Source of the DNA: Streptomyces sp. HUAS 15-9
Lineage (GTDB): Bacteria; Actinomycetota; Actinomycetes; Streptomycetales; Streptomycetaceae
Direction of reading: 5' to 3'
Length of the DNA stretch: 64,000 nt
Assembly: GCF_025642155.1 (NCBI RefSeq)
Contig: NZ_CP106798.1
Span: 7,068,001 to 7,132,000 of the forward strand
Shown here: positions 8,736-18,676 of the stretch, piece by piece
How positions within the stretch are numbered: position 1 is the first letter of the stretch
Layout of the letters: each line of letters opens with the position of its first letter
The notes under the pieces: generated by a model
The model's input: the letters and a program-made list of their open reading frames with translations, nothing else
Database searches by the model: none
What the model was told of the DNA's origin: nothing
Translations under genes and position numbers: made by a program

Positions 8736-10406
8736 ATGACGACGGCCACGGAGCTCTTCCGCACCGCGCGGGACTTCCTGCTGGAACACCGCGAGGACTA
8801 CGCCTCGGCCTACGAGGGCTTCACCTGGCCGCGCCCGGAGCACTTCAACTGGGCCCTGGACTGGTTCGACGTCATCGCGGACGGCAACGACCGCACCGCC
8901 CTGCACATCGTGGAGGAGGACGGCACGGAGACCCGGCTCTCCTTCGCCGAACTGGCCGACCGCTCCGACCGGGTCGCCAACTGGCTGCGGGCGCGTGGCG
9001 TCCGGGCCGAGGACCGCATCCTCGTCATGCTCGGCAACCAGGCCGAGCTGTGGGAGACGGCCCTGGCCGCGATGAAACTGCGCGCCGTCGTCATCCCCGC
9101 CACCCCGCTGCTCGGCCCCGCCGATCTGCGCGACCGCGTCGAGCGCGGCCGGGTCCGGCACGTGCTCGTCCGCACGGCCGACACCGACAAGTTCGACGAG
9201 GTGCCCGGCGACTACACGCGCATCGCCGTCGGCGGCGCGCCCGAGGGCTGGCAGCCGTACGAGGACGCCTACGCCGCCTTGGCCGACTTCACCCCCGACG
9301 GCGAGACCCACGCCGACGACCCGCTGATGCTCTACTTCACCTCGGGCACCACCGCCCGCCCCAAGCTGGTCGAGCACACCCACGCCTCGTACCCGATCGG
9401 GCACCTGGCCACCATGTACTGGATCGGCCTCGAACCCGGCGACGTGCACCTCAACATCTCCTCGCCCGGCTGGGCCAAACACGCCTGGTCCAACCTCTTC
9501 GCCCCGTGGAACGCGCAGGCCACCGTCTTCATCCACAACTACACGCGCTTCGACGCGGCCCGGCTGATGTCCGAGATGGACCGGGCGGGGGTCACCACCT
9601 TCTGCGCGCCGCCCACCGTCTGGCGCATGCTCATCCAGGCCGACCTCACCCAGCTGCGCACCCCGCCCCGCGAGGCGGTGGCCGCCGGTGAACCCCTGAA
9701 CCCGGAGGTCATCGAGCAGGTCCGGCGGGCCTGGGGCGTCACCATCCGGGACGGCTTCGGGCAGACCGAGACCGCCGTACAGGTCAGCAACAGTCCCGGC
9801 CAGGAGCTGAAGACCGGCTCGATGGGCCGGCCGAGCCCGGGCTACCGCGTGGAGCTGCTCGACCCGGTGTCGGGCGCACCGGGTGTGGACGAGGGCGAGA
9901 TCGCGCTCGACCTGTCCACACAACCGGTGGGCCTGATGGCCGGCTACCACGGCGACGCCGACCGCACGGCGGAGGCGATGGCCGGCGGCTACTACCGCAC
10001 CGGCGACATCGGCTCCCGCGACGCCGACGGCTACATCACCTACGTGGGCCGCGCGGACGACGTCTTCAAGGCCTCCGACTACAAGATCAGCCCCTTCGAG
10101 CTGGAGAGCGCCCTGCTGGAGCACGAGGCGGTGGCCGAGGCGGCCGTCGTGCCCGCGCCGGACGAGCTGCGGCTGGCCGTGCCCAAGGCGTACATCGTCC
10201 TCGCCGAGGGCTGGGAGCCCGGACCCGACACCGCCAAGGTGCTCTTCGAGCACTCCCGCGAGGCCCTCGCCCCCTACAAGCGCATCCGCCGGCTGGAGTT
10301 CGCCGAGCTGCCCAAGACCGTCTCCGGCAAGATCCGCCGGATCGAGCTGCGCGAGGCCACGGCCGCGGGGTCGGGCAACGAGTACCGCGAGGAGGACTTC
10401 CGGTGA
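8736..10406 (+). CDS. AMP-forming acyl-CoA synthetase
   Basis: A 556-residue ANL-superfamily enzyme; the ATG at 8736 follows GGAGGAC. The P-loop-like TSGTT is at residues 202-206 ([11 protein letters not shown]). Later motifs are [46 protein letters not shown] and the catalytic Lys532 in KTVSGKIRR. It activates a carboxylic acid as acyl-AMP and then forms the CoA thioester. The overall pattern resembles the acetyl/medium-chain acyl-CoA synthetase branch (MACS-like). Its stop overlaps the GTG of the next ligase, so the two are translationally coupled. The true substrate cannot be read from sequence. Confidence 0.9.
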   Translation: MTTATELFRTARDFLLEHREDYASAYEGFTWPRPEHFNWALDWFDVIADGNDRTALHIVEEDGTETRLSFAELADRSDRVANWLRARGVRAEDRILVMLGNQAELWETALAAMKLRAVVIPATPLLGPADLRDRVERGRVRHVLVRTADTDKFDEVPGDYTRIAVGGAPEGWQPYEDAYAALADFTPDGETHADDPLMLYFTSGTTARPKLVEHTHASYPIGHLATMYWIGLEPGDVHLNISSPGWAKHAWSNLFAPWNAQATVFIHNYTRFDAARLMSEMDRAGVTTFCAPPTVWRMLIQADLTQLRTPPREAVAAGEPLNPEVIEQVRRAWGVTIRDGFGQTETAVQVSNSPGQELKTGSMGRPSPGYRVELLDPVSGAPGVDEGEIALDLSTQPVGLMAGYHGDADRTAEAMAGGYYRTGDIGSRDADGYITYVGRADDVFKASDYKISPFELESALLEHEAVAEAAVVPAPDELRLAVPKAYIVLAEGWEPGPDTAKVLFEHSREALAPYKRIRRLEFAELPKTVSGKIRRIELREATAAGSGNEYREEDFR

Positions 10407-12010
10407 CCGAACGGTCGTACACACATGGGACGAGCGGGACCGCCCTGCTCGGGGACACCATCGGAGCCAACCTGGACCGGGCCGTCGCGGCCTGGCCCGG
10501 CCGGGAGGCGCTCGTCGACGTGCCCTCGGGGCGGCGCTGGACGTACGCCGAGTTCTCCGGGGACGTGGACCGGCTGGCGTACGCGCTGCTGGCGAGCGGG
10601 GTCGCCAAGGGCGACCGGGTGGGCATCTGGGCGGTCAACTGCGCCGAGTGGGTACTGGTCCAGTACGCCACCGCCCGCATCGGCGCGATCATGGTCAACA
10701 TCAACCCGGCCTATCGCACCCATGAGGTCGAGTACGTCCTCAACCAGGCCGGAATCTCCCTGCTGTTCGCGTCCCTCAGCCACAAGACCAGCGACTACCG
10801 GGCCATGGTCGAGGAAGTGCGCGGCCGGTGCCCGCAGTTGCGGGAGGTCGTGTACATCGGCGACCCGAGCTGGGAGGTGCTGCTGCGGCGCGGGACGCCC
10901 GACCGGGCCGAGGAGCTGAGGGCCCGCGGGAGCGAGCTGTCCTGCGACGACCCGATCAACATCCAGTACACCTCGGGCACCACAGGGTTCCCCAAGGGGG
11001 CCACCCTCTCGCACCACAACATCCTCAACAACGGCTATTTCGTGGGTGAGTCGATCGCCTACAGCGAGCGGGACCGGATCTGCATCCCGGTGCCCTTCTA
11101 CCACTGTTTCGGCATGGTGATGGGCAACCTGGCGGCGACCTCGCACGGCGCCTGCATGGTCGTCCCGGCGCCGTCCTTCGACCCGAAGGCGACCCTGGAG
11201 GCGGTCCAGCAGGAGCGCTGCACCTCCCTCTACGGCGTCCCGACCATGTTCATCGCGGAGCTGAACCTCCCCGACTTCGCGACCTACGACCTGTCGTCAC
11301 TGCGCACCGGGATCATGGCGGGCTCGCCCTGCCCGGTCGAGGTGATGAAGCGGGTGGTGGCCGAGATGCACATGGAGGAGGTCTCCATCTGCTACGGCAT
11401 GACGGAGACGTCCCCGGTCTCCCTGCAGACGCGGATCGAGGACGACCTGGAGCACCGCACCGGCACCGTCGGCCGTGTCCTGCCGCACCTGGAGGTCAAG
11501 GTCGTCGACCCGGCGGGCGGCGTCACCCAGCCCCGGGGCGTCGCGGGCGAGTTGTGCACCCGCGGCTACAGCGTGATGCTCGGCTACTGGAACGAGCCCG
11601 AGAAGACCGCCGAGGCCGTCGACCCCGGGCGCTGGATGCACACCGGTGACCTGGCGGTGATGCGCGAGGACGGGTACGTCGAGATCGTCGGCCGGATCAA
11701 GGACATGATCATCCGCGGAGGCGAGAACATCTACCCGCGCGAGATCGAGGAGTTCCTCTACGGCCACCCGAAGATCAGGGACGTCCAGGTCGTCGGGGTG
11801 CCGCACGAGACGTATGGCGAGGAGGTGCTCGCCTGTGTCATCCCGCACGACGCGGCCGAGCCGCTGACGCTGGAGGAACTGCGCGCCTTCTGCCAGGGGC
11901 GGCTCGCCCACTACAAGGTCCCCAGCAGGCTGCAGCTCCTCGACTCCTTCCCGATGACGGTGTCCGGGAAGGTGCGCAAGGTCGAACTGCGGGAGCAGTA
12001 CGGCGAGTAG
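10403..12010 (+). CDS. AMP-binding fatty acid--CoA ligase
   Basis: A 535-residue ANL enzyme starting at a GTG inside the GTGA overlap with the preceding ligase. Motifs: TSGTT at 190-194 ([18 protein letters not shown]), [51 protein letters not shown] and Lys523 in MTVSGKVRK. These match the FadD-like medium/long-chain fatty acyl-CoA ligases. Two coupled ligases with different sequence signatures suggest a pathway handling two acids, or one acid of variable chain length. No beta-oxidation genes are adjacent. Confidence 0.9.
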   Translation: MTERSYTHGTSGTALLGDTIGANLDRAVAAWPGREALVDVPSGRRWTYAEFSGDVDRLAYALLASGVAKGDRVGIWAVNCAEWVLVQYATARIGAIMVNINPAYRTHEVEYVLNQAGISLLFASLSHKTSDYRAMVEEVRGRCPQLREVVYIGDPSWEVLLRRGTPDRAEELRARGSELSCDDPINIQYTSGTTGFPKGATLSHHNILNNGYFVGESIAYSERDRICIPVPFYHCFGMVMGNLAATSHGACMVVPAPSFDPKATLEAVQQERCTSLYGVPTMFIAELNLPDFATYDLSSLRTGIMAGSPCPVEVMKRVVAEMHMEEVSICYGMTETSPVSLQTRIEDDLEHRTGTVGRVLPHLEVKVVDPAGGVTQPRGVAGELCTRGYSVMLGYWNEPEKTAEAVDPGRWMHTGDLAVMREDGYVEIVGRIKDMIIRGGENIYPREIEEFLYGHPKIRDVQVVGVPHETYGEEVLACVIPHDAAEPLTLEELRAFCQGRLAHYKVPSRLQLLDSFPMTVSGKVRKVELREQYGE

Positions 12011-12011
12011 G

Positions 12012-12854
12012 TCAGGCGCCGGTGGCGTTCAGGTCGTCGGCGAGGCTGTTGGCCGGTTGCGGGGTGCCCGTGAGGTCCAGGACGAACAGGGGGATGCCCA
12101 GGGAGTCGGCGCGGGCGCGGGCGTCGTCGGTGTACCCGGCGAGGGAGAAGTAGACACAGTCGGTCGATTCCACCATCGCCGTCAGCCACAGGCACTCCAC
12201 GTCCCGCAGGGAGGCCGGGCTGACGGTGGGGTCCACCTGGGCCACGACCCCACGGGCGGCGAGCCCGACACCGGACGGCGGCCGCTGATCGGCCCGCCGG
12301 ATGTTCCGGTACCCGAGCCACCGCAGATAGAGCGCGGCGACGGTGACCGCGTCCCGGGCGGAACGAATGGCGATGGGCTGAAAGGCGCGTCGGCGCTGGG
12401 GGGATCTGGGCGCGTGGGGTGATCCGGGGCGGCCGTGGGTGCCCTTCGCGTGCGAGCCCCTGACGGACCCGGCCCCCGTCTCTCCGCTCGGGCCGGTGCC
12501 TGGGCGTACGTCGGTGTTCGCCTCCGGCGCCGGGCCTGGTCCGGTGCTCGCGGCGAGATCCGGACTCGCACCGGGGCCGTCCTCGCCGGGGCGCCCGTCG
12601 GTGACCGGTATGCGGAGAACCGTGCCGCAGGCGCACCCCAGTTCCGGCTGGGGCCACTCGTCGTGGCGTCCGCAGTCCGGGCAGCGGACGGTGATCCAGT
12701 CCTGGTCCCAGACGCGGTGGGTGACGGCCGTCGCCGCGGCCCCGCGGTCGAGCGGTGGCGCGACCGCCGCGCCGCACACGCAGGGATACGACGGCGCGGT
12801 GTAGACGTGCTCGCGCCGACAGGCCGGACAGCGCACCGGCACGCTCTCGGACAT
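12012..12854 (-). CDS. Zinc-ribbon protein with a degenerate Mrr-like nuclease-fold domain
   Basis: A 280-residue protein, start taken as ATG at 12854 (an in-frame ATG at 12893 is possible). The N-terminus has three Cys pairs (CPAC, CVCG, CPDCG with CACG) typical of zinc ribbons. A low-complexity Gly/Pro/Ser linker spans about residues 90-165. The C-terminal 110 residues (VAALYLRWLGYRNIRR, GVVAQV, CVYFSLAGYTDDARARADSL, PLFVLDL) resemble the Mrr-like restriction-endonuclease fold found in actinobacteria. The QxK catalytic position reads QVD, so nuclease activity is doubtful. Function is unknown. It converges on the acyl-CoA ligase gene and is divergent from gcl. Confidence 0.6.
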   Translation of the reverse strand: MSESVPVRCPACRREHVYTAPSYPCVCGAAVAPPLDRGAAATAVTHRVWDQDWITVRCPDCGRHDEWPQPELGCACGTVLRIPVTDGRPGEDGPGASPDLAASTGPGPAPEANTDVRPGTGPSGETGAGSVRGSHAKGTHGRPGSPHAPRSPQRRRAFQPIAIRSARDAVTVAALYLRWLGYRNIRRADQRPPSGVGLAARGVVAQVDPTVSPASLRDVECLWLTAMVESTDCVYFSLAGYTDDARARADSLGIPLFVLDLTGTPQPANSLADDLNATGA

Positions 12855-12925
12855 GGCCGACTCCAAGGCCTCGCGTCGGGACAGCGGTCCCATCGTGCTC
12901 CAGCCGGACCCCACTTGTCCCACTC

Positions 12926-12992
12926 TTGACGACCTTCGGGCACCCACCTAGATTGATTCCAGATAGCAGAAATTTAATTCCGCAATGTGGAA
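12926..12992 (+). promoter_or_regulatory. gcl promoter with two 15-bp AllR-type operators
   Basis: TTGACG (12926-12931), a 17-bp spacer and TAGATT (12949-12954) make a near-consensus sigma70-type promoter. Two palindromes follow: TTCCAGATAGCAGAA (12957-12971) and TTCCGCAATGTGGAA (12978-12992), 21 bp apart start to start. The first covers the expected transcription start, so binding there would repress. The same paired layout recurs upstream of hyi, aceB and allB in this window, which links all four to one regulator, most likely the IclR-type AllR at 48108-48890. Confidence 0.8.
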
Positions 12993-13102
12993 GCATCGGG
13001 GGACATGTCGAAGCGCGCGGAAGCCAATGAAGACTCGGGACACAGTGCTCACCGCGGGGCGCGACGGGAGTACGCATCCGACAGCCGAAGCAGGAGTACT
13101 CG

Positions 13103-14887
13103 ATGGCTCGTATGACCGCTGCCCGCGCGGCAGTTGAGATCCTCAAGCGCGAGGGCGTCACCGCCGCGTTCGGTGTGCCGGGCGCGGCGATCAACCCCTT
13201 CTACGCGGCGCTCAAGGCCTCGGGCGGCATCAACCACACCCTCGCCCGCCATGTCGAGGGTGCCTCGCACATGGCCGAGGGCTACACCCGCACCTACCCG
13301 GGCAACATCGGCGTGTGCATCGGTACGTCCGGCCCGGCCGGCACCGACATGATCACCGGCCTGTACTCGGCCATCGGCGACTCGGTCCCGATCCTGTGCA
13401 TCACCGGCCAGGCCCCGACCGCGGTGATCCACAAGGAGGACTTCCAGGCCGTCGACATCACCTCGATCGCCAAGCCGGTCACGAAGACGGCGGTCACCGT
13501 CCTGGAGGCCGCGCAGGTCCCCGGCGTCTTCCAGCAGGCCTTCCACCTCATGCGCTCCGGCCGCCCCGGCCCCGTCCTGATCGACCTGCCGATCGACGTC
13601 CAGCTCACCGAGATCGAGTTCGACCCGGAGACGTACGAGCCGCTCCCGGTCTACAAGCCCGCCGCGACCCGCCCGCAGATAGAGAAGGCGATCGCAATGC
13701 TGGGCGAGTCCGAGCGCCCGCTGATCGTCGCCGGCGGTGGTGTCATCAACGCCGACGCGGCCGGACTCCTCGTCGAGTTCGCCGAGCTGACGGGTACTCC
13801 GGTGGTCCCGACCCTGATGGGCTGGGGCGTACTCCCGGACGACCACGAGCTGAACGCGGGCATGGTCGGCCTGCAGACCTCGCACCGCTACGGCAACGCG
13901 ACCTTCCTGGAGTCCGACTTCGTCCTCGGCATCGGCAACCGCTGGGCCAACCGCCACACCGGCAGGCTGGACGTCTACACGGCCGGCCGGACGTTCGTCC
14001 ACGTCGACATCGAGCCCACCCAGATCGGCAGGATCTTCGCGCCCGACTACGGCATCGCCTCCGACGCCAAGGCGGCGCTGGAGCTCTTCGTCGAGGTGGC
14101 GCGGGAACTGAAGGCGGCGGGCAGGCTGCCCGACCGGTCCTCCTGGGCGGCGGCCGCGCAGGAGAAGAAGGCGACCCTCCAGCGTCGTACGCACTTCGAC
14201 GACATCCCGATCAAGCCGCAGCGCGTCTACGAGGAGATGAACAAGGCCTTCGGACCGGAGACCCGGTACGTCTCCACCATCGGCCTCTCGCAGATCGCCG
14301 GCGCGCAGCTGCTGCACGTCTTCAAGCCCCGGCACTGGATCAACTGCGGCCAGGCGGGCCCCCTCGGCTGGACCGTTCCGGCCGCGCTGGGAGTGGCGAA
14401 GGCCGACCCGGAGGCGTCCGTAGTCGCCCTGTCCGGCGACTACGATTTCCAGTTCATGATCGAGGAGCTGGCGGTCGGCGCGCAGCACAAGATCCCGTAC
14501 GTGCACGTGCTGGTCAACAACTCCTACCTGGGCCTGATCCGCCAGGCGCAGCGGGCGTTCGACATCGACTTCCAGGTCAAGCTGGAGTTTGAGAACATCA
14601 ACTCTCCTGAGCTGGGCGTCTACGGGGTCGACCACGTCAAGGTCGTCGAGGGCCTCGGCTGCAAGGCGATCCGCGTGACCGACCCGAACGAACTCGGCGC
14701 CGCCTTCGAACAGGCCAAGAAGCTCGCCACCGAGTTCCAGGTGCCGGTCGTCGTCGAGGCGATCCTGGAGCGCGTCACCGACATCTCCATGTCGACCACC
14801 AACGACATCTCCGACGTCGTCGAGTTCGAGGAACTGGCCACGGATCCGTCCCACGCGCCCACGTCGATCAAAGCCCTGAGGGTCTGA
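13103..14887 (+). CDS. gcl: Glyoxylate carboligase (tartronate-semialdehyde synthase)
   Basis: A 594-residue thiamine-diphosphate enzyme that condenses two glyoxylates to tartronate semialdehyde with loss of CO2. The N-terminus ([20 protein letters not shown]) and the segment [15 protein letters not shown] are diagnostic. Val51 stands where almost all other TPP enzymes have the catalytic Glu, a hallmark of Gcl. The C-terminal cofactor motif ([14 protein letters not shown], then [12 protein letters not shown]) is intact. The product is reduced by GlxR or isomerised by Hyi, encoded 1.5 kb away on the other strand. The upstream operators suggest induction by allantoin or glyoxylate metabolites. 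A strong hairpin follows the gene. Confidence 0.97.
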   Translation: MARMTAARAAVEILKREGVTAAFGVPGAAINPFYAALKASGGINHTLARHVEGASHMAEGYTRTYPGNIGVCIGTSGPAGTDMITGLYSAIGDSVPILCITGQAPTAVIHKEDFQAVDITSIAKPVTKTAVTVLEAAQVPGVFQQAFHLMRSGRPGPVLIDLPIDVQLTEIEFDPETYEPLPVYKPAATRPQIEKAIAMLGESERPLIVAGGGVINADAAGLLVEFAELTGTPVVPTLMGWGVLPDDHELNAGMVGLQTSHRYGNATFLESDFVLGIGNRWANRHTGRLDVYTAGRTFVHVDIEPTQIGRIFAPDYGIASDAKAALELFVEVARELKAAGRLPDRSSWAAAAQEKKATLQRRTHFDDIPIKPQRVYEEMNKAFGPETRYVSTIGLSQIAGAQLLHVFKPRHWINCGQAGPLGWTVPAALGVAKADPEASVVALSGDYDFQFMIEELAVGAQHKIPYVHVLVNNSYLGLIRQAQRAFDIDFQVKLEFENINSPELGVYGVDHVKVVEGLGCKAIRVTDPNELGAAFEQAKKLATEFQVPVVVEAILERVTDISMSTTNDISDVVEFEELATDPSHAPTSIKALRV

Positions 14888-14902
14888 CCTCCGTCAGCGA
14901 GG

Positions 14903-14933
14903 GGGCGGCCCGTCCGAGGGGGACGGGCCGCCC
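14903..14933 (+). terminator. Strong hairpin after gcl
   Basis: Perfect 13-bp stem GGGCGGCCCGTCC / GGACGGGCCGCCC with a 5-base loop, 15 bp after the gcl stop codon. This is the best terminator candidate in the window. Confidence 0.8.
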
Positions 14934-14957
14934 TGCCATCTTGTAGGTGCGAAGCAC

Positions 14958-15010
14958 CACCCAAAGGGGGCGCGGGGAACTGCGCGACCAGCCACGAACA
15001 ACCCGCACCC
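14958..15010. repeat. Intergenic repeat with the core GGCGCGGGGAACTGCGCGAC
   Basis: The sequence from CCACCCAAAGGGGGC through GGCGCGGGGAACTGCGCGAC to CCAGCCACGAACAACCCGC matches, from memory, a short repeat dispersed between genes in many Streptomyces chromosomes. It lies in the gap between gcl and the convergent TIGR04222 gene. No function is established that I know of. Confidence 0.5.
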
Positions 15011-15031
15011 TGCAACGCACAGAACGGGCCT

Positions 15032-15595
15032 TCACACCGAGCCGCAGGTGAAGCCGCCCCCGCCGGAGGAGGAGCGCGGTACCTCGTGGTCCGTGGTGCC
15101 GCCCCGGCCGGTCAGTCCCGCCTCCTGCGCGAAGCGCGGGGCGAGCGCGGTCAGTGCCCGGTCGCCGTACAGGGCGACCGCGAGCAGGGTGTCCCGTGCC
15201 GACAGGCCGGTCCGAACGGCGGGGAGAGGATGCTGTTCGCGCAGGTCCTTCAGGGCGCGGCGGGCGGCGCGGGGACGGCCGGGCGGGAAGCTGCGCAGCA
15301 ACCCCGCGGTCGTGAGGTTGCCGCGCGCCTCGGCGAGGGCCGACCGTACGCCCTGGCGGTCCAGCAACTGGCGCATGCCCGCGCTCCGGTAGAGGGCCGC
15401 GTGCACGGCCCTGGTCAGGGGCGGCAGCTCCGACCCGCCGACTGGCCCCGAGGTCCGCATCGTTCCCGCCCGGCCCGCACCGACGGCGCCGCGCAGATGC
15501 AGATCCAGCACCGCGACCGTGACGGCGGCGCGAGGACCGCCCCGTACCAGCGCGATCTCGTACGGCTCCAGCCGGCCCGTCGGCGTACTGCTCAT
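15032..15595 (-). CDS. TIGR04222-type domain protein
   Basis: A 187-residue protein; the ATG at 15595 follows a G-rich ribosome site. It resembles the actinobacterial TIGR04222 family: an N-terminal YEIALVRGGPRAAVTVAVLDL segment, a central helical region (RAVHAALYRSAGMRQLLD), and a Gly-rich C-terminus ending GGGGFTCGSV with a single Cys near the end. Many TIGR04222 proteins carry membrane helices; this short form shows no convincing one. Function is unknown. It ends close to gcl, convergent with it. Confidence 0.6.
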   Translation of the reverse strand: MSSTPTGRLEPYEIALVRGGPRAAVTVAVLDLHLRGAVGAGRAGTMRTSGPVGGSELPPLTRAVHAALYRSAGMRQLLDRQGVRSALAEARGNLTTAGLLRSFPPGRPRAARRALKDLREQHPLPAVRTGLSARDTLLAVALYGDRALTALAPRFAQEAGLTGRGGTTDHEVPRSSSGGGGFTCGSV

Positions 15596-15756
15596 GACCC
15601 ACCCCCGTGCGGGCGCCGGCCGCCACCGTGCCGACAGGCTCCGCGTGCCGGGAATGTGCCCGCCGACGGGGGTGGTCGAAGCCTCGGCGGCGGTGTTTCA
15701 GAGCTTGATTTGAGGGTGCCGTAGGCAGGGGTACGCCCGGTGCCGTACGCGTCTCG

Positions 15757-15993
15757 TCAGGGTTCCGGCCCCATCAGACCCGGCCAGTCCTCCGGGCCAC
15801 CGCCCTGCCACTCGATCAGGTCGCTCTCCTCGACCTCGATCCGGTCCAGGTCGGCCATGCGCAGGATCTCGACCACGTCGTCCAGATGGGAGGCGATGCC
15901 GAGGGTCACGTCGCCCTCGGTCACCCGCCGGGAGCCGTCCAGGGCCGGGGGGTGCACCACGATGTGCGGAAACTCGGTCGGTGGATACGTCAT
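15757..15993 (-). CDS. Small acidic protein of unknown function
   Basis: A 78-residue protein starting at the ATG at 15993, with AGGAG about ten bases upstream. It is acidic, with no membrane segment and a C-terminal IEVEESDLIEWQGGGPEDW stretch. The pattern of alternating hydrophobic residues suggests a small alpha/beta fold. I do not recognise the family. It is in line with glxR-hyi but 365 bp downstream of glxR. Confidence 0.55.
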   Translation of the reverse strand: MTYPPTEFPHIVVHPPALDGSRRVTEGDVTLGIASHLDDVVEILRMADLDRIEVEESDLIEWQGGGPEDWPGLMGPEP

Positions 15994-16357
15994 GGGTAAA
16001 GGCTCCTGCGGGGCGGACGGATCCGCACCCCCGAGGAGCCTTGGCCGGACGATGTCCATGAGGTGTGGCTGGGACCGCGGCGGCGGCGACGGACCGGCAA
16101 CGCCCTCCCCTCAGGTCGAGAAGGGGAACCGGATCCTTCACCACCGCACTGGCTCGCACGCCGCCGCGGCCCTCACCTGCCCGCACCGGGTCCCGACGGC
16201 CAGCCCTCATACGGGCCGTTCGCCGGTACGCGGTGCGGGAGTTCAGTCCTCGCGCAGGACACCGACCGCCTCCTGGCGAAGTGGATTCCGGGCGGCGCCG
16301 ACGCCTGGGCGCGACAGGACAGATGTCGGCGGCGGCACCGCCCGGAAGCTGGGGGGC
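15994..16357. other. Gene-poor stretch between glxR and the small acidic protein
   Basis: No reading frame with convincing coding bias, no tRNA, no clear promoter and no strong hairpin were seen in these 364 bases. Confidence 0.5.
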
Positions 16358-17263
16358 TCAGACCTGGGCGCCTGAGAGGCGCTCCACGGCCCGCAGCAGG
16401 GCCGAGTGGTCCAGGCCGCCGTCGCCCTGGGCGCGCAGGCTCGCGACCAGCTGGGCGACCACGGCACCGACCGGCAGGGCGGCGCCGACGGTGCGGGCGG
16501 CGTCCGTGACGATGCCCATGTCCTTGTGGTGCAGGTCGATACGGAAGCCCGGTTCGAAGTCGCGCTTCAGGAAGTTCTCCTTCTTGCGTGACAGCACGGT
16601 CGAGCCCGCCAGGCCGCCGCCCAGGACGTCCAGGGCGGCCGTCAGGTCCACGCCCGACTTCTCCAGGAAGACCACGGCCTCGGCGCACGCCTGGATGTTC
16701 ACGGCGACGATCAGCTGGTTCGCGGCCTTCACGGTCTGGCCGGAGCCATGCGGGCCGCACAGCACGATGGTCCTGCCGAGCGCCTCGAAGACCGGCTTCG
16801 CCTCGACGAAGTCGGCCTGCTCGCCACCGACCATGATCGACAGAACCGCCTCGACGGCGCCGGCCTCACCGCCGGAGACGGGGGCGTCGAGGACGCGGAT
16901 GCCCTTTCGCGCCGCGGCCGCGGCCAGGTCGACCGAGGTCTGCGGGGTGATCGAGGACATGTCGATCAGCAGGGCGCCGGACCGCGCGTTCTCCAGGATG
17001 CCGGCGGGGCCGTAGGAGATGGCCTCGACCTGTGGGGACGCGGGCACCATCGTGATGATCACGTCGGCGTCCCTGACGGCCTCGGCGAGGGAGCCTGCGG
17101 CGGTGCCGCCGGCGGCGGCCAGGCGGTCCAGCTTGTCCTGCTCGAGGGTGAAGCCGGTGACGTCGTAACCCGCCTTGATCAGGTTCTCCGACATGGGGGA
17201 GCCCATGATGCCGAGGCCTATCCAGGCGATCGACGGGCGGGAGGAATCCGCGGGGTTGCTCAT
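16358..17263 (-). CDS. glxR: 2-hydroxy-3-oxopropionate (tartronate semialdehyde) reductase
   Basis: A 301-residue beta-hydroxyacid dehydrogenase. The NAD(P)-binding motif GLGIMG is at residues 16-21, the substrate motif DAPVSGGEAGA at 127-137, and the catalytic Lys179 lies in GSGQTVKAANQ; KDMGIVTDAA follows near the C-terminus. The enzyme reduces the Gcl product to glycerate. It lies 30 bp downstream of hyi in the same operon, under the paired operators at 18166-18201. The assignment over other family members (for example 3-hydroxyisobutyrate dehydrogenase) rests on the Gcl/Hyi context as well as sequence. Confidence 0.92.
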   Translation of the reverse strand: MSNPADSSRPSIAWIGLGIMGSPMSENLIKAGYDVTGFTLEQDKLDRLAAAGGTAAGSLAEAVRDADVIITMVPASPQVEAISYGPAGILENARSGALLIDMSSITPQTSVDLAAAAARKGIRVLDAPVSGGEAGAVEAVLSIMVGGEQADFVEAKPVFEALGRTIVLCGPHGSGQTVKAANQLIVAVNIQACAEAVVFLEKSGVDLTAALDVLGGGLAGSTVLSRKKENFLKRDFEPGFRIDLHHKDMGIVTDAARTVGAALPVGAVVAQLVASLRAQGDGGLDHSALLRAVERLSGAQV

Positions 17264-17293
17264 CTTGGGGGCCTCTCGGTACGGGGCGATGGG

Positions 17294-18133
17294 TCAGCGG
17301 GCGGCGCGTGCCTCGTGGGGCAGCCAGTCGAAGGCGTCGGCGCTCGGGCGGTCGCCCGGCTTGTACTCCAGGCCGACCCAGCCCTCGTAACCGGCCTTGT
17401 GCAGCTGGCCGAGGAGCTCCTCCAGCGGGAGCGTCCCCGTGCCGGGGGCGCCGCGGCCCGGGTTGTCGGCGATCTGGACGTGGCCGGTCTTCGCGGCGTA
17501 CCGCTCGATCACCGACGGCAGGTCCTCGCCGTTCATGGACAGGTGGTAGAGGTCCATCAGGAAGCGCGCGTTGCCGAGGCCCGTCGCGTCGTTGACCTTG
17601 TCGACGATCCCGACCGCCGCGGGGGCCGACACCAGCGGGTACAGCGGGGACTCCGGCCGGTTGAGCGCCTCGATCAGCAGGACCGCGCCGATGCGGTCGG
17701 CGGCCCGGGCCGCCAGTGCCAGGTTCTCCAGGGCCAGGGTGTCCTGCGCGCCCGGGTCGACGCCGTCGACGCGGTTGCCGTACAGCGCGTTGAGCGCTTC
17801 GCAGCCCAGGGAGGCGGCGAAGTCGGCGGCCACGTCGATGTTGGTGCGGAACCTCGCCGACTCCTCGCCCGGGACCGACAGGGCGCCGCGGTCCGGGCCC
17901 GGGAGCCGTCCGGCGTAGAAGTTCAGCCCGGTGAGCTGTACGCCCGCGTCCTCGATGGCCTGCTTCAGGGCGTCGAGGACGGACCGCTCGGGGGTGGGGG
18001 AGCCGACCCAGGGCCACCACAGCTCGACCGCGGAGAAGCCGGCCGCGGCGGCGGCCGCGGGGCGCTCCAGGAGCGGGAGTTCCGTGAAGAGGATCGACAG
18101 GTTGACGTTGAAGCGCTGGTCTGCGAATCCCAT
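17294..18133 (-). CDS. hyi: Hydroxypyruvate isomerase
   Basis: A 279-residue TIM-barrel enzyme of the xylose isomerase-like fold. N-terminal FNVNLSILFTELPLLERPAA, AVELWWPW, then LLIEALNRPESPLYPLV, FLMDLYHLSMNGEDL, GHVQIADNPGRGAPGTG and WVGLEYKP carry the expected metal ligands (Glu, Asp, His, Glu). It interconverts hydroxypyruvate and tartronate semialdehyde, feeding the glycerate route from glyoxylate. It is the first gene of hyi-glxR. The promoter carries two TTCC-N7-GGAA-type sites. Confidence 0.93.
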   Translation of the reverse strand: MGFADQRFNVNLSILFTELPLLERPAAAAAAGFSAVELWWPWVGSPTPERSVLDALKQAIEDAGVQLTGLNFYAGRLPGPDRGALSVPGEESARFRTNIDVAADFAASLGCEALNALYGNRVDGVDPGAQDTLALENLALAARAADRIGAVLLIEALNRPESPLYPLVSAPAAVGIVDKVNDATGLGNARFLMDLYHLSMNGEDLPSVIERYAAKTGHVQIADNPGRGAPGTGTLPLEELLGQLHKAGYEGWVGLEYKPGDRPSADAFDWLPHEARAAR

Positions 18134-18165
18134 CGGGGCCGCGCTCCCTTCCGTTGGCGACCTGA

Positions 18166-18230
18166 TTCCGTAATGCGGAAGTTTATTTCTGCTTAATGGA
18201 AGACTGCCTGTGTCCGGGGAGGGCTGTCAA
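18166..18230 (-). promoter_or_regulatory. hyi-glxR promoter with two 15-bp AllR-type operators
   Basis: On the minus strand, TTGACA (18230-18225), an 18-bp spacer and CAGTCT (18206-18201) are followed by TTCCATTAAGCAGAA (18201-18187) and TTCCGCATTACGGAA (18180-18166). The sites are 21 bp apart and in the same order as at gcl: a weaker site abutting the -10, then a strong one. Confidence 0.78.
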
Positions 18231-18427
18231 GGGGCCTCATGAGAAAAAGCCCGTGCGGGCAGGGGTGAGGGCGCCCGCGGCCCGGGTGGGGATGGAATTC
18301 GGGCGTGCTTTCGGGGGCGAGGTGTGTGGGTGGGTCGGTTAAGGTCTCACGCAGCGGGCAGGGTGTTCCCACCCCGGTCGTGGACCTGGCGGAACGCGCG
18401 GGTCGGAGCGGATGCCATGGGGGCACA

Positions 18428-18676
18428 GTGCGACTGAAAGTGGAGTTCACCACCGAGCCCTTCGATCTGGAGGAGGCGCCCGCGCACGCGGTGGCGGCCC
18501 GCGAGGTGATCGGGGCGGCGAAGCTGGACACGGTCGACGTCGGCCCGTTCGGCAACACCGCGGAGGGCGGCGCCGACGAGGTGCTGACCGCCGTGGACGC
18601 GCTGCTGCGCAGGTCCCTGGAGGCGGGCGCCACCCGGATCTCGCTGCAGGTCAACGTCATCGGGGAGGGCGAGTGA
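18428..18676 (+). CDS. Small YkoF/MTH1187-like (thiamine-binding superfamily) protein
   Basis: An 82-residue protein with a GTG start. The pattern VEFTTEPFDL, VGPFGNTAEGGADEVLTAVDALLRRSLEAG and TRISLQVNVI resembles the ferredoxin-like DUF77 family, some of whose members bind thiamine or related ligands. The family call is tentative. Its TGA overlaps the GTG of the next gene, an HTH protein, so the two are made together. The pair sits directly upstream of the urate operon, which hints that it senses something relevant to purine catabolism. That is inference. Confidence 0.55.
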   Translation: MRLKVEFTTEPFDLEEAPAHAVAAREVIGAAKLDTVDVGPFGNTAEGGADEVLTAVDALLRRSLEAGATRISLQVNVIGEGE

